NCBI RefSeq assembly: GCF_001640025.1
Contig: NC_031674.1
Span: 62,001-126,000 of the forward strand
Direction of reading: 5' to 3'
DNA from: Sugiyamaella lignohabitans
Lineage: Eukaryota; Ascomycota; Dipodascomycetes; Dipodascales; Trichomonascaceae
DNA: 64,000 nucleotides
Shown: piece by piece, positions 34,127 to 45,300 of the stretch
Position numbering within the stretch: position 1 is the stretch's first letter
Layout of the letters: every line of letters begins with the position of its first letter
The notes under the pieces: generated by a model
What the model was told of the DNA's origin: nothing
What the model saw: only the letters and a program-made list of their open reading frames with translations
The model's database searches: none
Position numbers and translations under genes: made by a program

Positions 34127-35461
34127 ATGCCAGAAGACAATGAAGATAATGAAGCAGTTTATCTTCTGAATGAAGAGGGCGATGTGCCGCCCAACTTAAT
34201 AGGTACAAATTCACCTCCCAGTATTTCGAATCTTGACTATGTAGCATACGCTACGATTGGCGCTTCATATCTTTGGCCATGGAACTGCCTACTATCCGCG
34301 ACGCCTTATTTCCAAGGAAGATTTGAGGGATATAAATTTCTTCAGGCCAATTTTTCAAGTTTTGTTATGTCAATCACAACTGTGACAGGTACCCTGTTCA
34401 CAATCCTCTTGGCAGACCGGCAAAAGAACGCTGACTACTCTTGGAGAGTGAGGGTCGGGGAACTTACTATTGCCAGTGTGTTTTTGCTATTAGCATTTTC
34501 CTGTGCATTATCTATTCCTGCCGTTCCATACTTCTTATTCATTTTGTTATGTGTTTTTTCCTCTAGTATTGGAACTGGATTAACTCAGAACGGTTCATAT
34601 GCCATTGGCAACACATTGACCTCCAGCCACACTCAGGCTATTACTGTGGGCCAAGCTGTCAGTGGTGTATTACCACCAATCATCTCAATGCTCTCAGCTA
34701 TAGGAAGCGGAGCAAGTAAAGAGCATTCCAATGATGTTAATGAATCCCTAGATGTTAGAGAGAGTGGTTCCTCTTCTACGAACTCATCTGTTGGATCAGC
34801 CCTGTACTTTCTGGCAGCTACTGCAGTGTGCACAGCTGCTATTATTTGTTTCAGACAGAGTGAGAAATATCGAAAATCAAATGCATCGGGTTTCAGTTTT
34901 TCTAATGAGAATCCTGCTCCGGAACCTCTTTCAGCAACCAAAAAGCAGCATATTCCGTTATCAACATTATTTAGTAAGCTATTCGTTCCTGCTTCTACTG
35001 TCTTTATCACTTTTGCAATCACTCTTATCTATCCTGTTTTTGCAGGTACAGTGAAGTCATCAAATGGTATTCCTACTCAATTTTTCATTCCTGCGGTTTA
35101 CCTCTTCTGGAATTCGGGAGATCTTCTTGGCCGGGTTTTGTGTGGTCGTCCACAATTTGTTGTTAAAGACCGCCGAGCTCTCACAGGTTACGCTGTAGCT
35201 CGATTATTATTTGTGCCTGCATTTTTCTTGACTAACATTAACGGTGATGGCATAATTCAAAGCGACGTCTATTATCTCCTTCTTCAATTTGCATTCGGAG
35301 TCACAAATGGACAGCTCGTGACTAGTGCATTGATGGAATCCCCATCGTTTGTAAACGAGAACGAAAAAGAGGCTGCTGGTGGATTTATGACTATGTCTTT
35401 ATCTATTGGCCTTGCTGTTGGGTCTCTTTTATCATTTGTTCTCGTTTGGATTCTTGGCTAA
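34127..35461 (+). CDS. FUN26: Equilibrative nucleoside transporter Fun26
   Basis: 444 residues with about eleven hydrophobic helices. The ENT hallmarks are present: YVAYATIGASYLWPWNCLLSATPYF at the first helix, GTGLTQNGSYAIG in the fifth, and FFIPAVYLFWNSGDLLGRVLCGRP near the C terminus. A central Ser/Asn-rich loop follows helix 6. S. cerevisiae Fun26 (517 residues) is the vacuolar ENT for nucleosides and nicotinamide riboside; subcellular site here is inferred. The gene is convergent with MED20 (82 bp between stops). Confidence 0.93.
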   Translation: MPEDNEDNEAVYLLNEEGDVPPNLIGTNSPPSISNLDYVAYATIGASYLWPWNCLLSATPYFQGRFEGYKFLQANFSSFVMSITTVTGTLFTILLADRQKNADYSWRVRVGELTIASVFLLLAFSCALSIPAVPYFLFILLCVFSSSIGTGLTQNGSYAIGNTLTSSHTQAITVGQAVSGVLPPIISMLSAIGSGASKEHSNDVNESLDVRESGSSSTNSSVGSALYFLAATAVCTAAIICFRQSEKYRKSNASGFSFSNENPAPEPLSATKKQHIPLSTLFSKLFVPASTVFITFAITLIYPVFAGTVKSSNGIPTQFFIPAVYLFWNSGDLLGRVLCGRPQFVVKDRRALTGYAVARLLFVPAFFLTNINGDGIIQSDVYYLLLQFAFGVTNGQLVTSALMESPSFVNENEKEAAGGFMTMSLSIGLAVGSLLSFVLVWILG

Positions 35462-35543
35462 TTAATGTTCTTTATAGATAAATATCTCTCAATCGAGTAA
35501 ATATATGTCATGTTATCAATGTTCACTTAGGTATAGGACATTA

Positions 35544-36176
35544 CTACCTACTTAAAGCATCAACGTACTGCCAAGCAGTGCCGATTTCGTCTTTTGCCAG
35601 CTTGTTACCTACGAACTTCAATCCATATTGAGCGAGAAATTCGTTTATCTTTTGTATTTGACCACTGGTATCCTCGGAACCCGATGAATTGTACTCCACT
35701 TGGACCAGTAGCCCTTTATAGCTACCTTGAAGAAAAATGTTGGCCAATCGAAGAATGAATTTCCCACCTTGTAACTCATACGAATGACCCTCGCCTTGAA
35801 TTACCTGTCGCAACAACCATAAGCTTTGTAGCTTGGTTGTTAACATGGCTTCAAAGTCGCCTTCAACGATAGTACCTGTCCCATTCGTAAGGCAAAATAG
35901 CAAACCCGATTGATGTGAAAATGCAAGAGTATAAAAAAACAAAGAAGAAGATGGCTTGGTCACGCCATTTGTTGGAGCTGAGGCAGGGTTTTCCCGATAT
36001 AGCTTATATTCGAAATTCCATTTCCCAAGATTGGAAGATAGAGTATTGGAGATCTGATCATGTAGCTGCGCTATCGTCGAAATATTTACAGTGTTGTCCA
36101 CTAGGACTCTGCAATGCGAGGTTAGAGTGTATGAAATAGGTTAACAATGATATTTTACTTACCCAATGACTGACAT
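35544..36176 (-). CDS. MED20: Mediator head subunit Med20 (Srb2), 2 exons
   Basis: Exon 1 is 36176-36163 (14 nt) and exon 2 is 36108-35544, giving 192 residues (S. cerevisiae Med20 is 210). The 54-nt intron has GTAAGT, TCTAAC and GCAG. The spliced start MSVIGVLVDNTVNISTIAQLHDQI fits the Med20 family beginning. LGKWNFEYKLYRENP, then the segment ending FYTLAFSH, and later WLLRQVIQGEGHSYEL follow the Med20 beta-barrel order. It forms the Mediator head jaw with Med8 and Med18. The tiny first exon is required; without it the frame lacks an ATG at the right place. Confidence 0.88.
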
Positions 36177-36509
36177 TGTTGTCCCAAAGTTCACAGAAAG
36201 TGGTGAAGTTAGTTCCCGATATAGCACATTACGCGCCAGCGGCATAAAATTGACAACGCCCTTAGACCCAGTATCTTCCTACACTGCAACTAATAATAAA
36301 ATCAACTTCCTGAGTAATACAAAGGTATCAATAATGGCAAGAAATCAATTGAGTTTTAGTATCTAATTTTTATGGTAATGACCCGGAGCCAAACCAGAAT
36401 AGTCCAAGAAGACCCTAACCACTATCTAATAGAGATCAACAATCGCTCTTGGTCGAGTACCAAGATACGTAAAAGGAACATTATTTAAATCAAAAGGGAT
36501 CTATTTCGA
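36177..36509. promoter_or_regulatory. MED20/HOS1 divergent promoter
   Basis: This 333-bp non-coding region contains ACCCTAACC at 36411-36419, a Tbf1-like word about 95 bp before the HOS1 ATG. Nothing else was recognised. Confidence 0.4.
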
Positions 36510-37682
36510 ATGCCGGTAGCGTATGCGTATAGTGAAGAGCTAATTGAATATGCTGATAAGCTACCCTCGAATAAGGGGAGAGCGTCCAGGGTGAATGCCT
36601 TGATCGAGTCCTTTGGTTTAATGGACAAGTTTGATGGCATCATTCGCGTGAAACCATGCACACAAGCGGATCTCGAAAAATATCACGATAAAAATTTTAT
36701 TAAGTTCCTATTGACCGGTGACGACGGACTGGATGCTGAAAGTGAAACGGAAGGAGAAGAAAGTGACGAGAGTTACGAAGGGAAGGACGAGCCCGTGTCC
36801 AAAGAAGCGCTTTATGGATTACACTATGACTGTCCGCCGTTTGACGGTTTAGAGAAGTATGTTAAGCTTGTAGCAGGAGCTACTCTACAATGTGCTGATT
36901 ACTTAGTGAGTCTTCTTGATACAGACATAGCCCAAAACACGTCTAAAGTGGCTATCAATTGGACAGGAGGAAGGCATCACGCTAAGCGTGCTGCATGCTC
37001 TGGATTCTGTTACGTCAACGACATCAATTTAGGAATACAACGATTGAGAACAAAATTTGATAAAGTTCTATACGTTGATCTCGACCTCCATCATGGGGAT
37101 GGGGTTGAAACGGCGTTTGCTTATTCTGACAAAGTGAAATCGGTATCTGTCCACCGTTATGAAAGAGGGTTCTTTCCTGGGACAGGAGGGATGAATACCA
37201 CGTCACGTTCGGTTGTAAACATCCCTACTAAATATGGGTTATCAGATAAATCATTTATTCAAATTTTTGATACCATTATTGTGGCAGAAAAGGAAGATTT
37301 TCAGCCGGATGCGGTAGTTGTCACAACTGGATGTGATGGTTTAGCTCGTGACGAGTTACGAGAATGGAATTTGTCCTTTTCATCTTTTGAATATATAATC
37401 GACCAGATAGTTAACAGCTGGAAGCTACCAACACTATTACTCGGAGGAGGGGGTTATCACACTCTAGATACAGCTAGATGTCTCGCGATTTGTACCGCTG
37501 CGGCCTTGAATGTTCCTGACAGAAAACAATGGGTTGAGATACCAATGCACGATTACTTCAACGAATACGTTAAAGACAACTATTCACTTCGGGTTGAAAG
37601 TCACGTCAGGCATAACACTCCAGACGAAAACTCTGAGGAGTATTTAAAAAAGCTGGCTGATTATTTTGAACATCGGCGATAG
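36510..37682 (+). CDS. HOS1: Class I histone deacetylase Hos1-like
   Basis: 390 residues. Catalytic features are intact: GGRHHAKR with His156-His157, DLDLHHGDG with zinc ligands Asp192 and His194, GCDGL with the third ligand Asp275, and GGGGYH with the transition-state Tyr317. FFPGTGG and the short acidic insertion at about 75-95 match Hos1/HDAC8-type enzymes rather than Rpd3 or Hda1. In S. cerevisiae, Hos1 deacetylates the cohesin subunit Smc3, as does human HDAC8. The same role here is inference. The window also encodes condensin Smc4, but no shared operon logic applies. Start ATG at 36510 gives the family-typical beginning. Confidence 0.87.
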   Translation: MPVAYAYSEELIEYADKLPSNKGRASRVNALIESFGLMDKFDGIIRVKPCTQADLEKYHDKNFIKFLLTGDDGLDAESETEGEESDESYEGKDEPVSKEALYGLHYDCPPFDGLEKYVKLVAGATLQCADYLVSLLDTDIAQNTSKVAINWTGGRHHAKRAACSGFCYVNDINLGIQRLRTKFDKVLYVDLDLHHGDGVETAFAYSDKVKSVSVHRYERGFFPGTGGMNTTSRSVVNIPTKYGLSDKSFIQIFDTIIVAEKEDFQPDAVVVTTGCDGLARDELREWNLSFSSFEYIIDQIVNSWKLPTLLLGGGGYHTLDTARCLAICTAAALNVPDRKQWVEIPMHDYFNEYVKDNYSLRVESHVRHNTPDENSEEYLKKLADYFEHRR

Positions 37683-38352
37683 ACAATAGAAATATTTATA
37701 TCTGAGTAACTGCTTCAGACGTCAATTGACAACTTGAACATGATTACTTACATCCAATATTGCTCGATGACACTATACTTAGTAAGACCCGCTAGAGTTA
37801 TAGTTTTCAGATCACGCATTATTTTAGAATAGCTCAGGCGACAACATTGTGTGTACTATTTTGTGCTCTGGGTTCACGACATTTCATTCTAGTTTGACGT
37901 TATGTTGTCCTGCCAACTGCCAAGTCAATCTCCAGCCATGCATCATGCAACTTTAAATAGTGACGATCACTTCAGATTACGTTAGATCAAGATCTCCTAC
38001 AACTACATTAAATGTATTTACATTGTAACAACAGCAATCTTCGAAAGCAATAGTAAACTAAGTCGGTATATCTCTATTAGCGAATTTTATAGGAGGAGAA
38101 GAAATCTTTCTTGCCAGACCCTGCCCCAATTGATTTCTACAACACTGCAATATATTCCCTTACCCATAGCTTGGACAGAGACGAGTGAAATTTCCAGGTT
38201 CTTCTATTTTTCACGCGCCGCACATTTAGGGCACGTAAACACATTACAGTACTGCTCGGTGCTGGCGTTTCCAAATTAACTTATATACTCACTACCTACT
38301 TCAAGTTGGTTTTTTGCAGTTTGGCATAGAGACTCGGCTATAACAAGACATA
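37683..38352. other. HOS1-BFR1 intergenic region
   Basis: About 670 bp of non-coding sequence between tandem genes. It serves as HOS1 terminator and BFR1 promoter. No RNA gene or clear named element was recognised. Confidence 0.4.
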
Positions 38353-38424
38353 GTAAGTTTTGTCAACTGGTCAAACATTATGGAGACATTTAAAAAATAG
38401 TGGTGATTCTAACGTTTGGAGTAG
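38353..38424 (+). other. BFR1 leader (5' UTR) intron ending at the ATG
   Basis: The donor GTAAGT is at 38353-38358, the branch TCTAAC at 38409-38413 and the acceptor TAG at 38422-38424, directly before the BFR1 ATG. Length is 72 nt. The arrangement copies the TAO3 leader intron. Confidence 0.65.
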
Positions 38425-39837
38425 ATGTCCAAATCAAATTCCCCAACTCCAGCCCCAGCTGCCGGTGCTGGCAAGAGAGTGACTCGTCCTAATAAGGAAG
38501 CATTCAACGCCAAATTGGCCGAGCTTGAGGCTGAATTTAAGACTGCCGAAAAGAATCTTGAAATTGCTCGTAATGATGTCAAGAAGGCTCTGGGTACTTC
38601 TACTCCTCAAACCGAGGAAAGAGAAAAGCTTTCAAACGAATTGAATGAGATTGCTGCCAAGCAGAGACAGTTCAAGACTTCTAATGCTTCGATTAAGAAG
38701 GAGATTGATATCATTGACGAAAACATTAAGCGTAGTATTAAGGATTTGAAGGCCTTGAAGGATAAGAACTCTTATAAGTCTGTGGATGAAGTCAACGCCA
38801 AGATCAAGTCTTTGGAAAGGGACATTGAATCAGGAAAACTTCGTCTCGTTGAAGAGAAGAGATACATTGCTGATATCAGCAACTTGAAAAAGATCAAAAA
38901 CAGCTTTGGTCAGTTGGATCAATTACAAGCTTCCATTGATGCTGAGCGTGCAAAGCTTGCCAAAGTCCGTGGTACTCTTGACACCACTTCTCAAAATGCC
39001 CTTAGTGACCGTTATAACGAGGTCAAGAAGCAGTTAGATGCTATCCGTGATGGCCAACAGAAGGCTTACAAGGAGAAGAACACTTTGTTTGAGAAGCGTG
39101 ACGCTGCTAACAAGGTTCGTGACGCTGCTAGATCAAACATTTCCAAGTTGAAGGATGAGTACTACGGCCAACTGAGAGCCTACACTGCTCAAGCTGAGGC
39201 TGACAGAATTGCAAGAGCCGAAAAGGAGGAAGCTGAAAAGAAGGCATTTGCCGCCGAGAAGAAGAAAGCTGAGCTTCGCGAAAAGCTCGAGGCCGCTAGT
39301 GAGCCCGCCTTTGCTAATCAAATTGATATCGCTGAGAATTTGCTTGTTCATTTTGATCCTGAATACAAAAGAGCTGATAGCAATGATATCAGCTTGAAAT
39401 CCACTGGCCCTGTTAAGACCGCTAGTGGTAGAACTATCGACGTTCCTCATGGTGCCGAGTTGAAGAAGTCTGACGAAGAACTTTTCGCCGGTCTTGGTGG
39501 TAAGAAGAATAAGAAGAAGTCTTCTTCCGACAGCAAGCTTCGTCTTAACGTTGGAATCATTGATGATTTTGCTACCTTGAATATTCCTATTCCTGTTTCT
39601 AAGGATGATGTTGAAGGCACTATTGCCAAATTGAAGGAGAAGATTCAATACTATAAGGAGAACCAAGACCGTGTTACTGCTGAGCGTATCGAGCGTGCCA
39701 AGGCTGAGATTGCCAAGCTCGAACTTGCTGACAAGGAAGATGAGGAGAAGAAGGAGGAAGAGGAGGAGAAGGCTGAAGAGGCTCCAGCTGCCACCGAAAA
39801 GGCAGAACCTGAGGCTTCTGTCGAAGCCAGTGCGTAA
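38425..39837 (+). CDS. BFR1: Nuclear segregation / ER mRNP protein Bfr1
   Basis: 470 residues, the same size as S. cerevisiae Bfr1. After a Pro/Ala-rich start (SPTPAPAAGAGKRVTRPNKEAF) the protein is almost all charged coiled coil (Lys/Glu/Ala-rich heptads from residue 25 to 300). A Lys-rich patch (KKNKKKSSS) follows, then a C-terminal acidic Glu/Ala tail. Bfr1 associates with polysomes and ER mRNPs, affects secretion and ploidy, and acts with Scp160. Codon use is strongly biased (AAG, GCC, GTC), suggesting high expression. The leader intron upstream supports this ATG. Confidence 0.93.
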   Translation: MSKSNSPTPAPAAGAGKRVTRPNKEAFNAKLAELEAEFKTAEKNLEIARNDVKKALGTSTPQTEEREKLSNELNEIAAKQRQFKTSNASIKKEIDIIDENIKRSIKDLKALKDKNSYKSVDEVNAKIKSLERDIESGKLRLVEEKRYIADISNLKKIKNSFGQLDQLQASIDAERAKLAKVRGTLDTTSQNALSDRYNEVKKQLDAIRDGQQKAYKEKNTLFEKRDAANKVRDAARSNISKLKDEYYGQLRAYTAQAEADRIARAEKEEAEKKAFAAEKKKAELREKLEAASEPAFANQIDIAENLLVHFDPEYKRADSNDISLKSTGPVKTASGRTIDVPHGAELKKSDEELFAGLGGKKNKKKSSSDSKLRLNVGIIDDFATLNIPIPVSKDDVEGTIAKLKEKIQYYKENQDRVTAERIERAKAEIAKLELADKEDEEKKEEEEEKAEEAPAATEKAEPEASVEASA

Positions 39838-39976
39838 ATTTAGTTGCATATACTGGAGTAGTATAAAGTTGTGAACAAGAGCTTTTGGATTATGTGCTAT
39901 TAATATTACTGTTTTTGTGATGTATATACTTATTAGAAACTTACAATTTTAACATCCATGAGTTTTGTCTACGTTA

Positions 39977-41437
39977 CTATATTGTAACCTCAATACTGTT
40001 ATAGTTCGACTGCAATTTTGAAGCATCATTGGCTAGGATTGACCGTTGACTCGAATTATGACCTACGCCTTCAATAGGTGTTTGTTCATCGTCACTGTCA
40101 GCATCATAATGCAAACGTTGATCTCGTCTATCTAGGTACACAATGGCACCCACAGTAGGGACAATCAATGTACCTAACACAAGAGAGGCTATATAGCCTG
40201 TTCTAAAGGTAGGAGCATCCGTTACGGGATAAAATACTATGGGCCACCAAGCAATAAATGCTTCATCAATAGCATTCATCCAACCAGTAGTGATACTTCG
40301 AAGATATAAGTCATGACTAGTTACATCAGCGCACCAAGTAAACCAGAGAGCTTGGGGAGCAAGACAAGTTCCTAAAAAGAAAAATGCAAAGAATTTAGCA
40401 CCATCTGGTACATTGTTCGATAACAAAATAGGGCAACACAATGTAAATGTGAACCCAATAGCGACAGAAGCTTGCCATCGTGATCCAAGTCTATCGGATA
40501 AGAATGAATATCCCAAAGTACCCACAATAGCAAACGCAAAAATAACAGTAGGATAGTTATTCATTTGAACGACAGTGTAGCCACGAGACTTCATCCATAA
40601 AGGCATTACATTATTTCCCAACATTTGTACCGACACTCCATACAGAAAAAAAATAAATGGCATTAACCAAAACTGCCAGCTCTTCACAGCTCTCCAGACA
40701 ACTCTTAATGACATAGTTTCCGTGGGTACATGTCTTTGTAACCGGTCAATTGCTAGCTTTTTCTCTTCATCACTCAGAAACCAGGCGTTCTCATGACGTG
40801 GTAAGTCGGGAATTGCAATCAATCCCAAAAACACGAATGGAATTGTCATTGCAAAGACGACAATGAAAATCAATCTCCATGCAGGAAGACCATGTCCATC
40901 AAGTCGTGCAAATAACCCAGCCTGGATCCATCCGCCCGCCATTGAACCAATGTCACCAACGGAAACAAATATAGCAGCTCTTTTTCCTAATTCGTTCTTT
41001 TTATACCAGCTTCCAAGCATGAAGTGTGCACCAACGAAGGCACCCGAGGTGAATACACCCTCAAACAGATTTACAATATAGAATTGATAGACCCTATCTA
41101 GCCTGAAAGATATTAATGTCAAAATTGACCACAACAGATTGGCTACAAAAAAAATGTACTTTGGTCTATACGTCCCCAAAAGGATCGTAAACGGTGCTTG
41201 GAATACAGCAAATCCAACCAGAAAACATGTTAGCATGTAATTGAATTGTTTACCCTCGAAACCGACATCTTGTTGCATTCCCGATATATAGGCATGACTA
41301 TACGAGGAGCGCTCCAGATTGAACAGAAAATAAATAATACTGAAAAATGGAATCAATGTCAGATCCAACTTTCTAACCAATTTCGTTTCTGGTCCTTCTG
41401 ACCCGTAAAAGGATTTGTACCAGCTTGCGATACCCAT
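39977..41437 (-). CDS. MFS permease, Dal5/Fen2 anion:cation symporter family
   Basis: 486 residues with 12 predicted helices. RKLDLTLIPFFSIIYFLFNLERSSYSHAYISGM corresponds to the first-helix signature of the allantoate permease (Dal5, Fen2, Vht1, Tna1, Seo1, Liz1) family. The GFAVFQAPFTILLGTYRPKY and FEGVFTSGAFVGAHFMLGSWY segments also fit. The helix-1 acidic charge typical of the family (LDLTLIP) is present. The general form is nearest pantothenate/vitamin carriers, but the substrate cannot be assigned from sequence. The C-terminal tail is hydrophilic. ATG at 41437. Convergent with BFR1 and divergent from the DDB1-like gene. Confidence 0.85.
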   Translation of the reverse strand: MGIASWYKSFYGSEGPETKLVRKLDLTLIPFFSIIYFLFNLERSSYSHAYISGMQQDVGFEGKQFNYMLTCFLVGFAVFQAPFTILLGTYRPKYIFFVANLLWSILTLISFRLDRVYQFYIVNLFEGVFTSGAFVGAHFMLGSWYKKNELGKRAAIFVSVGDIGSMAGGWIQAGLFARLDGHGLPAWRLIFIVVFAMTIPFVFLGLIAIPDLPRHENAWFLSDEEKKLAIDRLQRHVPTETMSLRVVWRAVKSWQFWLMPFIFFLYGVSVQMLGNNVMPLWMKSRGYTVVQMNNYPTVIFAFAIVGTLGYSFLSDRLGSRWQASVAIGFTFTLCCPILLSNNVPDGAKFFAFFFLGTCLAPQALWFTWCADVTSHDLYLRSITTGWMNAIDEAFIAWWPIVFYPVTDAPTFRTGYIASLVLGTLIVPTVGAIVYLDRRDQRLHYDADSDDEQTPIEGVGHNSSQRSILANDASKLQSNYNSIEVTI

Positions 41438-42340
41438 TTTTTGAGCCTCTATCCGCCGAACCGAGGGTATATTTTGTCAAATCTCTATTCAATCAAGTTG
41501 TTCTACTTATACTTATTTCCGGGCCACCTTGATTGTCTAATAAGCATATGGGGAGGCTTCCCCCGGGTAGTAAAATCGAGCCGCAAATTTATTCTGAGCT
41601 CTCTGAAGCTTAAAACATTAACTTTTGATGCCGTGAACTTGGGCCTTATCTGACATGCGTCTCCTGTTAGTAATAATTCTCGATTGCATCATCCTAATGC
41701 AGCATGAGTAATACCTCGACAAGGTTTTTTATGGGGACGAGAGTTAAGTTAAGTTTAAGCGAACCACCCGAGCACAGGCGCTGTATTAAACTGTTTTGTA
41801 CACATGTAGTGATATCTCTGCTATAAGTCGGCTTAAGACGTGATAAGGTCCTGGAAAATAAGATTGTAGATCATTTCCTCATATGGCCAACAACGGTTGC
41901 CCCCTGAGGAGAGATTATAGAAGCATAGCCAGAGATCCTAGCATCTCAGGGGCAACTGAAGGGACAAGATATAACTGGAGATTATAGTACAAGCTGCTTG
42001 ACTCGTTTAAAAAATACAACTTTTCATTCTAACCTTCGTACTCATCACGTGTTTTATCGTTCCGTCATTATATAATCTTGAGAACAAATTTATAATATTT
42101 ACTATTCAACCCAAGATACTTCTTCCTATCCTACTCTATATGTACAATTCATTGATTTGAACTCGTTTGTAGCTTGTAATCTTTAAACACTTCTCGTACA
42201 CGTGACGCGTCTGCACGCTCTGGCGTGAACTTGTTTTTGATGTTGAAATAGTCCCTGCAGGCCGCGTCCCCATGTGTAATTTAGCTCTCAATTTTGGGAT
42301 ACTCACTGGGAGGTTCTAGATGATTGGATACCGCTGAGAG
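41438..42340. promoter_or_regulatory. Permease / DDB1-like divergent promoter
   Basis: 900 bp without a gene. It contains an inverted STRE-bearing repeat (41896-41956), ATCACGTG (42044-42051), a CACGTG at 42199-42204 and a perfect MluI box ACGCGT at 42205-42210, 131 bp before the DDB1-like ATG. A direct repeat GAGATTATAG occurs at 41911-41920 and 41978-41987. Confidence 0.45.
41896..41956. repeat. Inverted repeat with CCCCT/AGGGG stress-element arms
   Basis: GTTGCCCCCTGAG (41896-41908) pairs with CTCAGGGGCAAC (41945-41956) with one bulged C, loop about 36 nt. Each arm contains the CCCCT core of Msn2/4 stress response elements in opposite orientation. Confidence 0.65.
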
Positions 42341-45300
42341 ATGGATCTTGAAAGCCTAGACATTGAGACAGAACCCAGCTCCCGGCTAATCCTCAAGCAG
42401 ACTCTTATTCCTTCACCAGTAATACAAAAAATCCTGCTTTTACACGGATCGACTGGAGAGTTGTGTTTAGTTATTGTTAAGGTAGGTAAATGTTTCATAT
42501 TCCTGGGGTTCGTCATCTAACATTTAGGAAACGACGCTAACTGTCAACAATGCAAAACCAGTTCCGCTACCCGCTCCGGTGGTTGCAGCAGCTGTTTTGA
42601 AGTCCTCAGCAATTGAGGATTTCTTACTCTTAACATTAAAATCCGGATGGCTCCTTGTTATTCGCATATATCCTGATGGAGGTGTACCCTTAGTCGTGAC
42701 TTCTTACAAAATGGGCCAGCAAGTAACTGGTGCCAATGATCTTGGTCTTAATATTGCCGTTGAATCGCACGGGAGGTTTATTGCGGTTTCTGATTCCAAC
42801 AAAAGAGTTCGAATTATGGCATTTGGATTATCTGACGATAACAGCCTTGCCAGTATAATAGATTCAAGGCAGGACATTCAAAGTAGACACACAATTTCTA
42901 TTGGTGGTGGGGTGGTTCTAAACATGGCATTTTTAACGACTGGTTCGACGGCATACAATACTTCGACCTCCATGTCCCCGAAAATAGCCCCGGTGGCTTC
43001 ACAGGGAGATCCAAGGACTACTGGAGGCGATGATGTCTATCTAGTGTTATTGTATGCCGTGTCAAGAAAGCTGAAACTGAATATGTATAAGGTGCCTTAT
43101 GGCCAGAGGGAATTCAGCTATATCCATGATATTGGTTTATGTGGCACCTTCACATTATCTCTTGACTTTAAAGAAGAGATCCCGATGTACATGGTCCCTG
43201 TAAGTATGAATGAGTCTTCGGCCATTGTTTTGGTTACAAAAAGGCAACTTCTTTTGGTGACATTTTTAGATATTATGTCTGGTCACCGAATTTTGACAAG
43301 CGCTCTACTGCCGGATTATCCACTGGCAGTCCACCAATCGCCGTATAACAAAGACAGGAGTGTTTTTTACTTGACAACAAAAGATAGCCATCTATACCGC
43401 GTTAAAGTCTCGGAAATGAGAGGATTTGAGCTATTGTCTTTCAAGCATTGGCCGGGAAGGGACCTCGGAAGCTCTTTTGTACTTCAGCCATACGATGATG
43501 AGGGGCCAACAAGTGATATCAACTCAGACCGGCTACTTATAACTTTTGGTGGTGATCTATGCTGTGGAGGGTCTATGGTATTTAACTCTGTTGGCATGAT
43601 TTATGATGATGGTGAACAGGCAGATATAGAGGAGGAGGGAGATGTTGACATTTATGATAACTGGGCACCAATATCGGATTTTAAACCTATTAATATACAG
43701 TCCACTAGCCGCGGAGACTCATTGGAATTGTTTGCATGTACTGGATTGCACCATCAAGGCGCAATTACACAATTTCGACATGGCATCCGTGCTTCGGTAT
43801 TTCTGCAGGGCCCCAGTATGACTGAAGCCCCTCAGCTATATTCTATGCAATCGCATGATGGCTTGGAATCTTATTTGATCGTATCGCTCCCGTGGAAGAC
43901 CACATTATACCTCGTAGAGCAAAGTACAATAGATGAACAAAATGGTCAAGAGGCTTACTTTCCACAATTAAGTGAAGTCCCCAACAACTGTGGTATTGAT
44001 TACAAGAACGAGACCAAGGCTATCTCATTTTTGCCTGAGACAAAATTTGTCATCCAAGTCACATCTTCTCAAATTCTTCTCACTGATCTAATGGGATCTT
44101 CTAAAAGATTTGATGTGACAAGAGCCAGTTGTGCTGCTATTTTCAAGAGTATGGTTGCTGTTGCATTTTACGACGAAGATGCATTATCAAACAAAGTTGT
44201 TATTTATTCGATAAACAGTGTGAACTATGAAGATGGAGACAACTGGATTGAACGGAAAAGTGTAGTTCTGATGTCACATCCTGTATCATTTGTCAAGTTC
44301 ACTGAAAGAAAGGACAATGGTATAAATTTATTTATTGGCTCCTATGAGCCCAGAATCGATGTATATCATATCGATAACGACTGTGATGCGAGGCTTGTGC
44401 TTGAGATAAAAAACATTTTTACAGACGAAGAAGAGGTTCCAAATGACTTGCACCTACAAGATAGAATGCTAGATAGGTTTATAATTGGTTTACGAAATGG
44501 TTCCTATATCAACTGCGTTCTGGAAGACATGACCATGAGACTCGAGAGTAAGAAAAAGCTGGCGAACCTACCGATTCAATTTGTGAACATTGACCACAAA
44601 CCTGGTCCTAATGTATTTGTTCTCAGTAACGGGAGATTATCATGCTTCGATAAGAAAAATTTTTTAGAAGCACCTCAAAAGGTAGTAGTTGATATCGACA
44701 AAGTGGCCGATATACGCAGTGCCTGCCAATTTTATTATAATATGGAGGATGGTAAGCATCAATTTGTCGCCGTGATAATGAACAATCGGCTGACGATCCT
44801 TGCGCTTGATTTGTTTGCGACAGTTATTCCGAAGCAAGTTCACCTTGGAGCGTCTCCTAGACGAATGCTTTATCTTGAACACATTGGTGCACTTGCCGTG
44901 GTAGTTTCTCCGTCCAGTACTTCCAAAACTTCACTTTTGCGTTTTGTGGACCCTAAGCGAATGGTCGAAATCGATTTTCGACTGTACGACGCGACATCGC
45001 CAAGTTCTAAAACCTGCTTTCAAGCCAACGAAGTAATTTACAGCTTAAATGAATGGTCACTGAAAATTGACGGCAATACTTATAAATTCCTCCTTTTGGG
45101 ATCAGGAATCAAAGGGTTGCCGGAAGGAAAATTTCGTATTCTTCGGCTGTCACGAACGACCGAGGGGATTAAAGCTACAATACAGCATTCTTGGATAACT
45201 GCTGGTCATGTATACAGCGTTTCTCAATTCGAGGCTTTGTAAGTATACAGCAAGAGTAGAAAAAATAGCAAACTAACGCACCAGATCACTGATATACTCG

